The notes under the pieces: model-generated
What the model was told of the DNA's origin: nothing
What the model saw: the letters and a program-made list of their open reading frames with translations, nothing else
Database searches by the model: none
Translations under genes and position numbers: made by a program
Part shown: in pieces, positions 1-6,638 of the stretch
How positions within the stretch are numbered: position 1 is the stretch's first letter
Layout of the letters: each line of letters opens with the position of its first letter
Assembly: GCA_047617105.1 (NCBI GenBank)
Contig: JBLGCB010000186.1
Span: forward strand, 1 to 12,051
Direction: 5' to 3'
Length of the DNA: 12,051 nucleotides
From: JABSOG01 sp047617105
GTDB lineage: Bacteria > Pseudomonadota > Gammaproteobacteria > Enterobacterales > Alteromonadaceae

Positions 1-1576
1 GGGCTTGGGTTTTTGCTTCAATGCTAATCTCACCATGATTGGTGAATTTAATCGAATTACCGACCAGATTGGTCAATATTTGCAAAATTCTGCCCGGATC
101 ACCTCTGACAAACGTCGGTTCAACACCGCTAACATCCAACATCAGTTCCAGCCCTTTTTCTTCAGACTGAATGGCCATTGATTTAATAAAATTGGCCAGT
201 TGGTTATGCAAATTAAAATCGATAATCTCCAAGTCCAGTTTGCCAGATTCTACTTTAGAAAAATCGAGAATGTCATTCACCAACACCAATAGCGAATTGG
301 CACTGTATTGGGCCAAATTAACGTAGTGTTGTTGCTTGTCAGCCAGTTTTTCCTGACACAGCAAACCCAACATCCCCAATACCCCATTCATTGGCGTTCT
401 AATTTCATGGCTCATATTGGCCAGAAACTGACCTTTTGCCTTGTTGGCCGTTTCGGCTTTATTTTTTGCCGCCAATAAAGCTTGCTCCAGCGCGTTTTGC
501 TCGCTGATATCACGAAAGGTGACCACATAAGATAACTCATTTTCATCCTTGAGTTGCAATTGACCAATATCAAGATGTAATGGAAACACCACCCCATCAC
601 TCCTTATACCGTTTAGCTGCTGCTCTGAATTGAGGCTATGCTGGTTTTTCAACATAATCAGCCAATGAAATAAATCCTGCTGGGTGTCGTCATAGTTATC
701 ATTTCGAAGTAGACTGGCAATATTTTTACCGTACAAAGTATCGACCGGGCAGCCAAAAATGGTTTCACAAACGGCGTTGGCAGTCTCTATAATACCTTGT
801 TCATCGGTGGTGATAATGCCATCACTGCAAGTCTCGACAATGCCTCTGTTACGGGCCAGTAAATGGCGAATGGTTTGTTCACTTTCGGCCATTTTTCTGG
901 CTAAAATTTTACCATAGATAAAAACAGCGCAAACCATCAATAGTATCAAGCCAACAATCAGATATTCATAACGAGACAGCTCTTTGGCTTTGGCAATTTC
1001 AGAACTCAGCAACAAATCTTGTTGGCTTCGAATAATATGATTCACCTCGGCCAGCGAGGTACTGGCTTTGGCAAAGTGTTGGTCCATTATCGCCATTCGT
1101 CCACCAGCAGTGGTGCGCTCACCTTTTTTGTAATAAGCAAAAATACCATTGGCTTCAGCAACTATATCCATTTCATAGGTGTTCACCTGCTGTAGATTCA
1201 ATACCAACTGCTGCACCAACGCCTGGTCTTCCAAACGGTTGACATCTTCATAGATGGACCCATACAACTGCAAAAACTCTTGATGATGAATCACCAGCTT
1301 GGCCGACTCTTCATCTGGCGCATTGGACTCAAAAACATCGTTGCCAGGGGTATTGACCTTAATCAATATCTGGCTCAAGTCAGAAAGGTTACCCGCCCGC
1401 TTCGCCCAGGTATTATTGACATCGACAGATTCACTGTAGATAGTCAATATAGTGAAGCTTAAAAAAAGTGTGGCGGTCACGGTGATAAGGTCAAAGGTGG
1501 CTAATAGATAATAAATCAAATGCCAGCGAGGGGGTTTTACCTCTTGTGATTCTTGAGGCTGTAGTTCATTGAGCAT
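1..1576 (-). CDS. Membrane sensor histidine kinase, PAS-HisKA-HATPase (C-terminus off the left edge)
   Basis: About 525 residues are visible, and the frame stays open to the window edge. The start is the ATG at 1576-1574, preceded by AAAGGT at good spacing. A first membrane helix lies at about residues 20-45. It is followed by a roughly 155-residue, mostly helical periplasmic sensor with an NTPGNDVFES stretch, typical of four-helix-bundle sensors. A second helix spans about 203-225 and a PAS domain about 235-350. The HisKA box reads NMSHEIRTPMNG, with the phosphorylated His at residue 390. The ATPase domain begins with the N-box NLVGNSIKFT near residue 500 and is cut by the edge. The protein should autophosphorylate at the inner membrane on sensing a periplasmic cue. 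The HisKA type suggests a hybrid kinase with receiver domains beyond the edge, but this is not visible. The ligand is unknown. No partner gene lies on the visible side. Confidence 0.93.
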   Translation of the reverse strand, partial: MLNELQPQESQEVKPPRWHLIYYLLATFDLITVTATLFLSFTILTIYSESVDVNNTWAKRAGNLSDLSQILIKVNTPGNDVFESNAPDEESAKLVIHHQEFLQLYGSIYEDVNRLEDQALVQQLVLNLQQVNTYEMDIVAEANGIFAYYKKGERTTAGGRMAIMDQHFAKASTSLAEVNHIIRSQQDLLLSSEIAKAKELSRYEYLIVGLILLMVCAVFIYGKILARKMAESEQTIRHLLARNRGIVETCSDGIITTDEQGIIETANAVCETIFGCPVDTLYGKNIASLLRNDNYDDTQQDLFHWLIMLKNQHSLNSEQQLNGIRSDGVVFPLHLDIGQLQLKDENELSYVVTFRDISEQNALEQALLAAKNKAETANKAKGQFLANMSHEIRTPMNGVLGMLGLLCQEKLADKQQHYVNLAQYSANSLLVLVNDILDFSKVESGKLDLEIIDFNLHNQLANFIKSMAIQSEEKGLELMLDVSGVEPTFVRGDPGRILQILTNLVGNSIKFTNHGEISIEAKTQA

Positions 1577-1629
1577 GTATTTACCTTTAAGTGATGAGTA
1601 TTGACCATACATCCTAGTTAATGTTGAAT

Positions 1630-1660
1630 ATTATAGTGTGCTTCACAAGTTTCTGCACAA
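1630..1660 (-). promoter_or_regulatory. Candidate sigma70 promoter of the histidine kinase gene
   Basis: Read on the minus strand, a perfect TATAAT lies at 1635-1630, about 55 bases before the kinase ATG. The best -35 candidate is TTGTGC at 1660-1655, but its spacing of 19 is longer than ideal. The -10 box is the convincing part and the -35 is weak. Confidence 0.4.
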
Positions 1661-1726
1661 TAACAGATGACTGAGTCGGAAACTAGGTGACAAGGTGACC
1701 AAATTGATAGAAAACATTGCATATTT

Positions 1727-1932
1727 ATGACAATCTACTACCTCACTGGAAAGCGCTTTCATTAAAATAAAGCAGTATATCGATTTAGCGTATCGGACCA
1801 TCACGCCGAATGAAGCAATCACTGTCGCCGCTGACGCAAAAGACAGCTCAGATGATAATATTTGGGGTTGGTGGTGATGGTGCAGGTGCAGGTAAAAATA
1901 TTTATATTACTGATTTGAATATTTCTAAGTAG
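1727..1932 (+). pseudogene. Short decayed plus-strand reading frame, hypothetical
   Basis: Three overlapping frames read like one broken small gene. An ATG at 1727 opens MTIYYLTGKRFH and stops. A second frame from about 1758 reads IKIKQYIDLAYRTITPNEAI and then VAADAKDSSDDN, and stops at 1875-1877. A third frame continues FGVGGDGAGAGKNIYITDLN to the TAG at 1930-1932. Joining the second and third frames needs a +1 shift near 1860-1863 and gives a smooth junction at DDNI-GVGGDGAG. No intact start with a ribosome site is seen. It could be a remnant of a small secreted or surface protein, or chance. I do not recognise the family. Confidence 0.3.
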
Positions 1933-1951
1933 GTTTTGTTGATACCTATTG

Positions 1952-1976
1952 AACCCCGGCTGCCCAAGCTGGGGTT
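1952..1976. terminator. GC-rich hairpin, possible bidirectional terminator
   Basis: AACCCCGGCT at 1952-1961 pairs with AGCTGGGGTT at 1967-1976, giving a 10-bp stem with one G-U pair and a 5-base loop. It lies 20 bases past the end of the plus-strand remnant and about 49 bases past the stop of the minus-strand small protein gene at 2025. It could end transcripts from both sides. There is no strong T-run, only TTTAAC on the plus side, so termination is inferred. Confidence 0.45.
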
Positions 1977-2024
1977 TAACTACGGCATTAAAGGTCTTTG
2001 TGATGATAGCAAAGCAGCAGAGGG

Positions 2025-2213
2025 TTAATAAAAGTTCGATGCCCAATAGACAGAATAAATCGCAAGGACAATGATCACAGGCAATACTTTGCGTCCCGTG
2101 CTGGCCGCTTCATCATGGTGAACTGATGCCTGGTTTTGCTGTCGTAACTGCTTTTGTTTGGCCAGCGCCATTTGTTTTCGTTGCTGCTTTAGTCGTTGTT
2201 TCTGGAAGCTCAT
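2025..2213 (-). CDS. Small basic protein with a C-terminal membrane helix, hypothetical
   Basis: This is a 62-residue protein. The first 40 residues are extremely rich in Lys, Gln and Arg (MSFQKQRLKQQRKQMALAKQ and onward). A short HHDEAAS linker follows, then one hydrophobic helix at about 43-58 (VLPVIIVLAIYSVYW) close to the C-terminus. This resembles a C-tail-anchored inner-membrane protein with a positively charged cytoplasmic part that could touch nucleic acid or phospholipid. No family is recognised. The start ATG has only a weak ribosome site (GTGAGAC) and lies inside a 12-bp inverted repeat. It also overlaps, as ATGA, the stop of a seven-codon frame (MMCETIQ, 2233-2210). A GC-rich hairpin follows downstream. 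The composition and membrane segment argue for a real gene, while the weak ribosome site lowers confidence. Confidence 0.55.
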   Translation of the reverse strand: MSFQKQRLKQQRKQMALAKQKQLRQQNQASVHHDEAASTGRKVLPVIIVLAIYSVYWASNFY

Positions 2214-2254
2214 TGTATGGTCTCACACATCATTTATCGTCTGACCATACAATG
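2211..2254. promoter_or_regulatory. Perfect 12-bp inverted repeat over the start of the 62-residue gene
   Basis: CATTGTATGGTC at 2211-2222 and GACCATACAATG at 2243-2254 are exact reverse complements separated by 20 bases. On the minus strand the second arm contains the ATG start codon of the small membrane protein. A transcript that includes both arms would sequester the start codon in a hairpin. Alternatively the repeat is an operator for a dimeric regulator. Neither role is shown. Confidence 0.5.
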
Positions 2255-2334
2255 CACTTTTTAGCCCGCCAATTCTGTGAGCCACATCACAAAAAAACAC
2301 AAGTATTTTTGATTTCGGCCCTAAAAGACCGGGA

Positions 2335-2712
2335 TTACAGCGCCAGCAAGGCAGAAAGAAACGATATCAACCCTATCAATCCCCAAGTGACCACTGCACC
2401 GCCGACAAACAATGCCGTTTTGCCGCCACTAAATTCTCGGGTCTGTAATGCCACAATATCTTTAATCTGGATGACCACATTCTCGCCAGTCACCTGTTCA
2501 CCATCCACTTTTTTGACCTCAAACTCATGCTGTTTACCATCCGCCGTGACAATTGTAACCGCATCACCGACTTGGATCATTTGCTCACTGACAATTTGTT
2601 GCTGAAGCACCTCTGGGGTCATTTCAACAGACTTTAATGAACTACAGCCTTGAATGAACAATGCCAATGACAGGGCCAATACCAAATGCATTATATTCTT
2701 TTTGTTAAACAA
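2335..2712 (-). CDS. Small lipoprotein with a C-terminal hydrophobic segment
   Basis: This is a 125-residue protein starting at TTG 2712. TTG is chosen because AAGGAAAG sits just upstream and because the next in-frame ATG, seven codons later, would lose the basic MFNKKN head of the signal peptide. The hydrophobic core is followed by the lipobox IQGC, with the lipidated Cys at residue 23. Ser at +2 predicts sorting to the outer membrane. Residues 28-90 look like a small beta-rich domain (VGDAVTIVTADGKQHEFEV). Residues about 99-125 are a Gly/Leu-rich hydrophobic stretch that could be a second membrane anchor, which is unusual for a lipoprotein. The family is not recognised. The gene follows the nuclease-like gene on the same strand, about 146 bases after its stop, or 58 bases after the stop of the out-of-frame tail. 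Confidence 0.85.
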   Translation of the reverse strand: MFNKKNIMHLVLALSLALFIQGCSSLKSVEMTPEVLQQQIVSEQMIQVGDAVTIVTADGKQHEFEVKKVDGEQVTGENVVIQIKDIVALQTREFSGGKTALFVGGAVVTWGLIGLISFLSALLAL

Positions 2713-2770
2713 TTTACTTTCCTTTTTTAATCTATGGTTTGTACTTGATTTGATAGTCTTTCCATCAATG

Positions 2771-2884
2771 TTAGGCGACTATCCCATGGTTCAACACCGC
2801 CTGTAAAGTTTTAATCACACGCACACTTGAATGGCTGATTGGTGCTAAACCTGAAGTATCAATATTTTCTACATCCTTTACGCC
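2771..2884 (-). other. Displaced C-terminal coding tail of the nuclease-like gene (probable frameshift)
   Basis: Just after the codons for GGGG near the end of the upstream gene, the +1 frame stays open for 37 codons to a TAA at 2773-2771. It reads GVKDVENIDTSGLAPISHSS and then VRVIKTLQAVLNHGIVA. This has the amphipathic, mixed composition of a real protein end. The current frame instead ends abruptly as RKGCRKY. Removing one G from the GGG at 2885-2883, next to a GGA repeat, would fuse the two into a 562-residue protein. It could be a genuine mutation, a phase-variable or slippery site, a sequencing error, or chance. Confidence 0.5.
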
Positions 2885-4460
2885 CTCCTCCTCCTCTTGA
2901 TGGTGCTGAGGATGAAGCGCTAGCACCTCGGCCCAACCTGGCCTCTCTGCGGCTGGCAAAATCTGCGACACTTAAAAAGTCATTGGGTTTCATCGAGTTT
3001 GAACGTGCGCGTCTGATACCAGATGCTTTCAAAACACCAATATCGTGATCTGAAACTTTTTTTGAAGAAGATGAAAAAGAAACCGCTGACAATTCTGGGT
3101 TTACTGGGATTTGTTGACCTCTTTTGTTTGTAGTGTATGTTGCCTGCGCAAATGATTGAAGTTGGCCAAAGCTTTTTGCGTCTTCGCGTTCATCGCCGAT
3201 GGTTAACTTTGCGGTTTTCAAATCCAGTAAATAGTTCTCAACTCCGTCCCCTCTTCTTTGAGCAACAACAAGATCTGGATATCTATTACCCCGCTTATTC
3301 GCATCAGGCACCCTAGTTTGCGATGCGAGAATTTTGGGGTAGGCCGACCCGCTTCTTTGCCTGCTTTGAGTAAAGTGATCGGCAAATGCAGCTGTTTGCC
3401 TAGCTTCATTTAAATACCCCCAGCCTTTTGGATCATCCCGCCCTCTATTGTTTGCCTCAACCATTGACTGTCGAATAGCCTGCCTTGCGACATCACTCCG
3501 GCTGCGCTTATCTGGTGGAGCGAAAAAAGCTTCTCTGGGCGCTCTGCTTGACGGGGCTGGCGAGCGTGAGCTGCTGCTGGCACCTGCCCCCATCCCCATA
3601 AAGTTTCCATTAAAATCTTCTTGTTCTTTTCTTTTAGCAGCTCGTTCCTTAGCTCCAAAACGGAGACTGCCATGACGAGGCACACCGAAAGCTCCTCCGG
3701 CACTAGCGCCGCCTGATGCTCGCAAAAGATCTCCAAAAACATTGCTGTTAGATTGATGGTTACCACGCCTCTTCGCTGGTGAACTTGAGCTGCTGCTGGC
3801 ACCAGCGCCTCTGCTAGCGTCATCACGGTTCGACGCCCCCAGCCCCCCGGGAAAAGGTCCCACATCAATTTGTTCTGGCAAAAGGTCCGTATATAAATGA
3901 AGGAAATCTAGGGAAGTATCTCGCCCTTGACCCGACGAACTTGATGCTGCACCATTTTGCCCTCGTTCAGCAGCCAAACGTTGAGACAGTGTTAGCCTCT
4001 GGCTATCGTCTTCCGCATCTGGCTGATCTTGGGCTTCATCGGCTCTCCGGTCTGAGCGACTTCTGGCAAGTGCCTCAAAAAGAGAGAGTCGAGCGGACGG
4101 ACCTGCACGACCAGGGTCACTAGCCCTCGCTGCAAAGGAATGACGAACCCCGCCCAGACTTGAAGGACTTTGGGCATTATTACTCAACGCAAAGGGATTA
4201 CGAGGACGCCCCTGACTTGGTGAGGCTGAAGCATCCGCTAAACTTGGTGGCGCCGAAGCACTGGGGACTGGCACTTTGGCACGGGGTGGCTCACTAGCAA
4301 CCTCCCTTGTATCACCACCGCCAGCTCCAGCTCCTTTTTGACCTCCCCAAAAGGACGACAAAGTACGTTGTCCTTTATTTGAACCCGACTTAGCACTATT
4401 TGAACTTTTGCTTGGGCGTGCTCTTTTTTTACCCCCGCCTCCGCCGCCACTGCTACTCAT
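2859..4460 (-). CDS. Disordered Ser/Gly/Arg-rich protein with NLS-like, PIP-box and PD-(D/E)XK nuclease motifs; putative host-directed effector
   Basis: The start chosen is the ATG at 4460, with GAGGTG six bases upstream; the ATG at 4502 has no such site. The product has 533 residues. About the first 320 are low complexity, with repeated GASSSS blocks coded by mixed Ser codons. Within them are the basic cluster KKRARPSK (11-18), the motif QRTLSSFW (31-38) that fits the eukaryotic PCNA-binding consensus QxxLxxF(F/Y/W), an NPF (88-90), and further basic patches (AKRR 229-232, KERAAKRK 271-278). Residues about 320-504 look folded and carry a PD-(D/E)XK signature: Glu352 in a helix, RYPDLVV with Asp396, YLLDLKT with Asp413 and Lys415, then QLQSFAQ with Gln433. 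There is no signal peptide or membrane helix. By motif this is a nuclease that could be targeted to replication or repair sites in a eukaryotic nucleus. Delivery, substrate and activity are inferred. A frameshift near 2885 probably alters the C-terminus. It looks G+C-richer than its neighbours, suggesting transfer. Confidence 0.85.
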   Translation of the reverse strand: MSSSGGGGGGKKRARPSKSSNSAKSGSNKGQRTLSSFWGGQKGAGAGGGDTREVASEPPRAKVPVPSASAPPSLADASASPSQGRPRNPFALSNNAQSPSSLGGVRHSFAARASDPGRAGPSARLSLFEALARSRSDRRADEAQDQPDAEDDSQRLTLSQRLAAERGQNGAASSSSGQGRDTSLDFLHLYTDLLPEQIDVGPFPGGLGASNRDDASRGAGASSSSSSPAKRRGNHQSNSNVFGDLLRASGGASAGGAFGVPRHGSLRFGAKERAAKRKEQEDFNGNFMGMGAGASSSSRSPAPSSRAPREAFFAPPDKRSRSDVARQAIRQSMVEANNRGRDDPKGWGYLNEARQTAAFADHFTQSRQRSGSAYPKILASQTRVPDANKRGNRYPDLVVAQRRGDGVENYLLDLKTAKLTIGDEREDAKSFGQLQSFAQATYTTNKRGQQIPVNPELSAVSFSSSSKKVSDHDIGVLKASGIRRARSNSMKPNDFLSVADFASRREARLGRGASASSSAPSRGGGGRKGCRKY

Positions 4461-4634
4461 AAAAGCACCTCGCCACTCACCATTATTTGTATGATTAAGC
4501 ATTTAAGGTGCCACTTTAAACAAGCGCTAAAAACGCTGCTCTGCGGTGATTGTATTAAAAGCGCGTTGAAAGCGCGGGTCAACTAACCCCCTGTTCGGGT
4601 GAAATTTAACCCGGGTATAACGTGGTGCGCACCA

Positions 4635-6341
4635 TCAATGAACCACTTGATTGCGGCCCTGCTTTTTCGCGCGATAAAGGTTTTCATCCGCCAGCTGCAA
4701 AATCGCATCAAAGCTATCGCCATTTTTAAAACCAGCCAGCCCCATACTAACAGTCACCTGTGGTACATCAGTCATGTCCATATTGGCAATGTTAATTCTG
4801 AGTCTTTCGCACACGGTCAAAGCAAGTGCTTCTTCGGTATCAGGAAGGGCCAACAAAAACTCTTCACCACCCCATCGATACACCCGATCGCTGGGTCTAA
4901 GGGTTTTTTTGAGCATTTGGGCCAGCGCAATAAGCACTTCATCGCCTACTTGATGGCCGTGGGTATCATTGATTTTTTTGAAAAAATCAATGTCTAATAT
5001 CACCAATGTCAGTGGTTGGTAATCAATATTAAAGCGACGCATAAATGCAGCCACCTCCTCCATCGCCGCCCGCCGATTGTGTAAACCGGTCAATATATCG
5101 GTTTTGGCCAACTCTTCCATGCGCTGAGATGCGGCTTCTAGCGCTTTATTGCGATCTTCTAATTCTTGGGTTCTTTGATGGACAATAGATTCCAGTTGCG
5201 CATTAAATTGTTTAAGTTTTAATTGTGCTGCTTGGCGTTGGCGGATATTGACCAATAACACTGAAATGATCACCGATAAGCCAATCACCAGGGCTATTAC
5301 AGCGTGAATAAGGGTTTTGAATTGTTCATAGACTGATTCTGGTTTGCCAAACACCACACTTTCTGGCGGCAAGAAATCCATATTGATATTAAATTTTTGC
5401 AGCTGGTCATAATCAAAAAATGGCTTGTAAGACGCCTTATCTTTAATTTTTAGGTCTGAAATTGGCACGCCATCCAGAATGCTCAATGCCATCTTGGCCG
5501 CGTTTTGACCATGTTTATAGGGGTTATTCATCAATCCGCCAATCGCGCCATTGCCAATCATTAAACCGCCCCACATGCCATACACAGGCACTTTGCTGAT
5601 GCGGGCCAATTCGGGTAAATCGCTGTCGAATGAAAAGTAATTACCCAGCTTGTCTTTGTGAATGGCCAACATCAGAAAAGCACTTTGACTATCCATATTC
5701 TGCGCGCTTTGATGTAATTCATCCAACGAAAAACTGTCCCATATCTCTAATGAGACCTGCTGCTTTAAAGGGTCATTCAACCATTGAGATTTGATCAATT
5801 TGGCTTGCTCTACCATACGCAGGCCCAAACCGGTGGTATCGCCGAGCAATATCACTTTGTTGACTTGTGGTTGAAGCTGTTGAATCAGCTCAAGGTTACC
5901 CTCGATTTCCATACCTTCTTTTATGCCGGTGATATTGGTGCGATTATTGAGGGTTTCGGGGAATAAAACATTAACACCACAAAATACGATGGGGATATCT
6001 GGAAACAAGGTTTGACCGTGCTCAATCATAAAGTAATAAGCATGGTCATCACTGGTAATAATCACGTCTGGTCGGTAGCTGAGATACTTGTATCGTAATA
6101 GATCGACCAGTTTATCCTGGTACTGCTGATCGCCCACATGTCGCCTCGCATCCATAAACTCAATATGAAGGTTTTCAGCGGCAATATTGTTGCCTAAGCT
6201 GTCTTTGACGCCTCTGGTCAGTTCATCTGTCCATTTGTATTGCGGATGGTAGGAATTGAGTAAAAGTACTGTCGCCCCCTTCATTGCGAAGGTGGAAAGT
6301 GACAGCAAAGACAATACCAACATGAATGTCTTTTTGAGCAT
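4635..6341 (-). CDS. Periplasmic-sensor diguanylate cyclase (ABC-type substrate-binding-like sensor + GGDEF)
   Basis: The protein has 568 residues from the ATG at 6341, chosen because it opens a classic signal peptide (MLKKTFMLVLSLLSLSTFA) with GGAT just upstream. The TTG ten codons earlier would bury that signal. Residues about 22-330 form a periplasmic domain of the ABC-transporter substrate-binding type (VLLLNSYHPQYKW, RPDVIITSDD, PIVFCGVNV). A membrane helix lies at about 343-366, a coiled coil at 367-410 and the cyclase domain at 415-568. The catalytic motif is GGEEF (491-495). The inhibitory RxxD site is present (RPSD, 482-485), five residues before it. The enzyme should make cyclic di-GMP from two GTP in response to a small periplasmic ligand, with product inhibition, and so influence the motile-to-biofilm switch. 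The ligand is unknown. No EAL domain is present. Confidence 0.94.
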   Translation of the reverse strand: MLKKTFMLVLSLLSLSTFAMKGATVLLLNSYHPQYKWTDELTRGVKDSLGNNIAAENLHIEFMDARRHVGDQQYQDKLVDLLRYKYLSYRPDVIITSDDHAYYFMIEHGQTLFPDIPIVFCGVNVLFPETLNNRTNITGIKEGMEIEGNLELIQQLQPQVNKVILLGDTTGLGLRMVEQAKLIKSQWLNDPLKQQVSLEIWDSFSLDELHQSAQNMDSQSAFLMLAIHKDKLGNYFSFDSDLPELARISKVPVYGMWGGLMIGNGAIGGLMNNPYKHGQNAAKMALSILDGVPISDLKIKDKASYKPFFDYDQLQKFNINMDFLPPESVVFGKPESVYEQFKTLIHAVIALVIGLSVIISVLLVNIRQRQAAQLKLKQFNAQLESIVHQRTQELEDRNKALEAASQRMEELAKTDILTGLHNRRAAMEEVAAFMRRFNIDYQPLTLVILDIDFFKKINDTHGHQVGDEVLIALAQMLKKTLRPSDRVYRWGGEEFLLALPDTEEALALTVCERLRINIANMDMTDVPQVTVSMGLAGFKNGDSFDAILQLADENLYRAKKQGRNQVVH

Positions 6342-6385
6342 AGAGATCCAACTTATTGAAGTGAAAGCCAAACGTTGAGTTTAAG

Positions 6386-6413
6386 TATATACCCAAATGA
6401 ATTTTTTGTTTAA
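6386..6413 (-). promoter_or_regulatory. Candidate promoter of the diguanylate cyclase gene
   Basis: On the minus strand, TTAAAC at 6413-6408 and TATATA at 6391-6386 are separated by 16 bases, with the ATG about 45 bases after the -10. The imperfect inverted pair TTGAGTTTAA (6375-6384) and TTTAACTCAA (6410-6419) brackets the -10 box, as an operator might. Both boxes are only moderate matches. Confidence 0.3.
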
Positions 6414-6437
6414 CTCAATAGAAATACCTGAGTTTTG

Positions 6438-6497
6438 TTAACCCACATCAGCTAATAAGCTGAGCAGCAGAGTCATTATAAACATGCTGAGTTTCAT
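6438..6497 (-). CDS. Possible 19-residue hydrophobic peptide
   Basis: An ATG at 6497 with GGGGAT six bases upstream opens MKLSMFIMTLLLSLLADVG and then TAA. The peptide is a basic head followed by a hydrophobic core, like a signal peptide or a tiny membrane protein. It lies about 96 bases before the cyclase start, on the same strand. It could be a small membrane peptide, a leader peptide or the broken start of a lost secreted protein. So short a frame may also be chance. Confidence 0.25.
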   Translation of the reverse strand: MKLSMFIMTLLLSLLADVG

Positions 6498-6578
6498 GCG
6501 CAGATCCCCGGAATTTTAACGGCCTATATGGATAGAACCGTTTTTTCGCTTTTTACTTTCATTGATGTGACCAAGCTG

Positions 6579-6604
6579 GCGTCAAAAACCGGGTTTCAAG
6601 ACGC
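6579..6604. repeat. Inverted repeat with nested stems
   Basis: GCGTC at 6579-6583 pairs with GACGC at 6600-6604, and inside it AAAC pairs with GTTT around a CGG or CCG loop. On the plus strand it is followed by ATTTTAA. It may be a weak terminator or structured element in the 267-base stretch between the cyclase and the 74-residue gene. Apart from this, the possible promoter and the 19-codon frame, I see nothing in that stretch. Confidence 0.35.
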
Positions 6605-6638
6605 ATTTTAAGGCTTAGTGTAAGGCATTAGTTAAGAG

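Noticed and set aside
88..90. NPF tripeptide (residues 88-90 of the nuclease-like protein) and DLL motifs as endocytic-adaptor signals
   Set aside because: Three-residue motifs are expected by chance in a long disordered protein, so they are not claimed as evidence. The positions given here are residue numbers.
1819..2046. Minus-strand open frame of 75 codons opposite the decayed plus-strand frame
   Set aside because: It overlaps the end of the 62-residue gene, runs through the terminator-like hairpin, and has Cys/Thr-rich noise-like text with no ribosome site.
2126..2605. Long plus-strand open frame of 159 codons
   Set aside because: It lies antisense to both the 62-residue gene and the lipoprotein, has no ribosome site, and its translation shows no family features, while the minus-strand frames have a lipobox and a membrane helix.
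3410..3868. Minus-strand open frame of 152 codons inside the nuclease-like gene
   Set aside because: Out-of-frame shadow. The main frame alone is continuous through the PIP-like, basic and PD-(D/E)XK motifs.
4461..4502. Upstream ATG at 4502 as the start of the nuclease-like protein
   Set aside because: No Shine-Dalgarno precedes it, whereas the ATG at 4460 has GAGGTG at ideal spacing.
4623..4634. Perfect palindrome TGGTGCGCACCA next to the cyclase stop, similar to the repeat ends at 10902-10911 and 11166-11175
   Set aside because: The match is only about ten bases and lacks the hairpin and GTAGGGTGC end, so it is not enough to call a third repeat copy.
6528..6611. Plus-strand 27-codon frame beginning MDRTVFSLFTFIDVTK
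   Set aside because: It has no ribosome site, crosses the inverted repeat at 6579-6604 and stands isolated, so chance is the best explanation.
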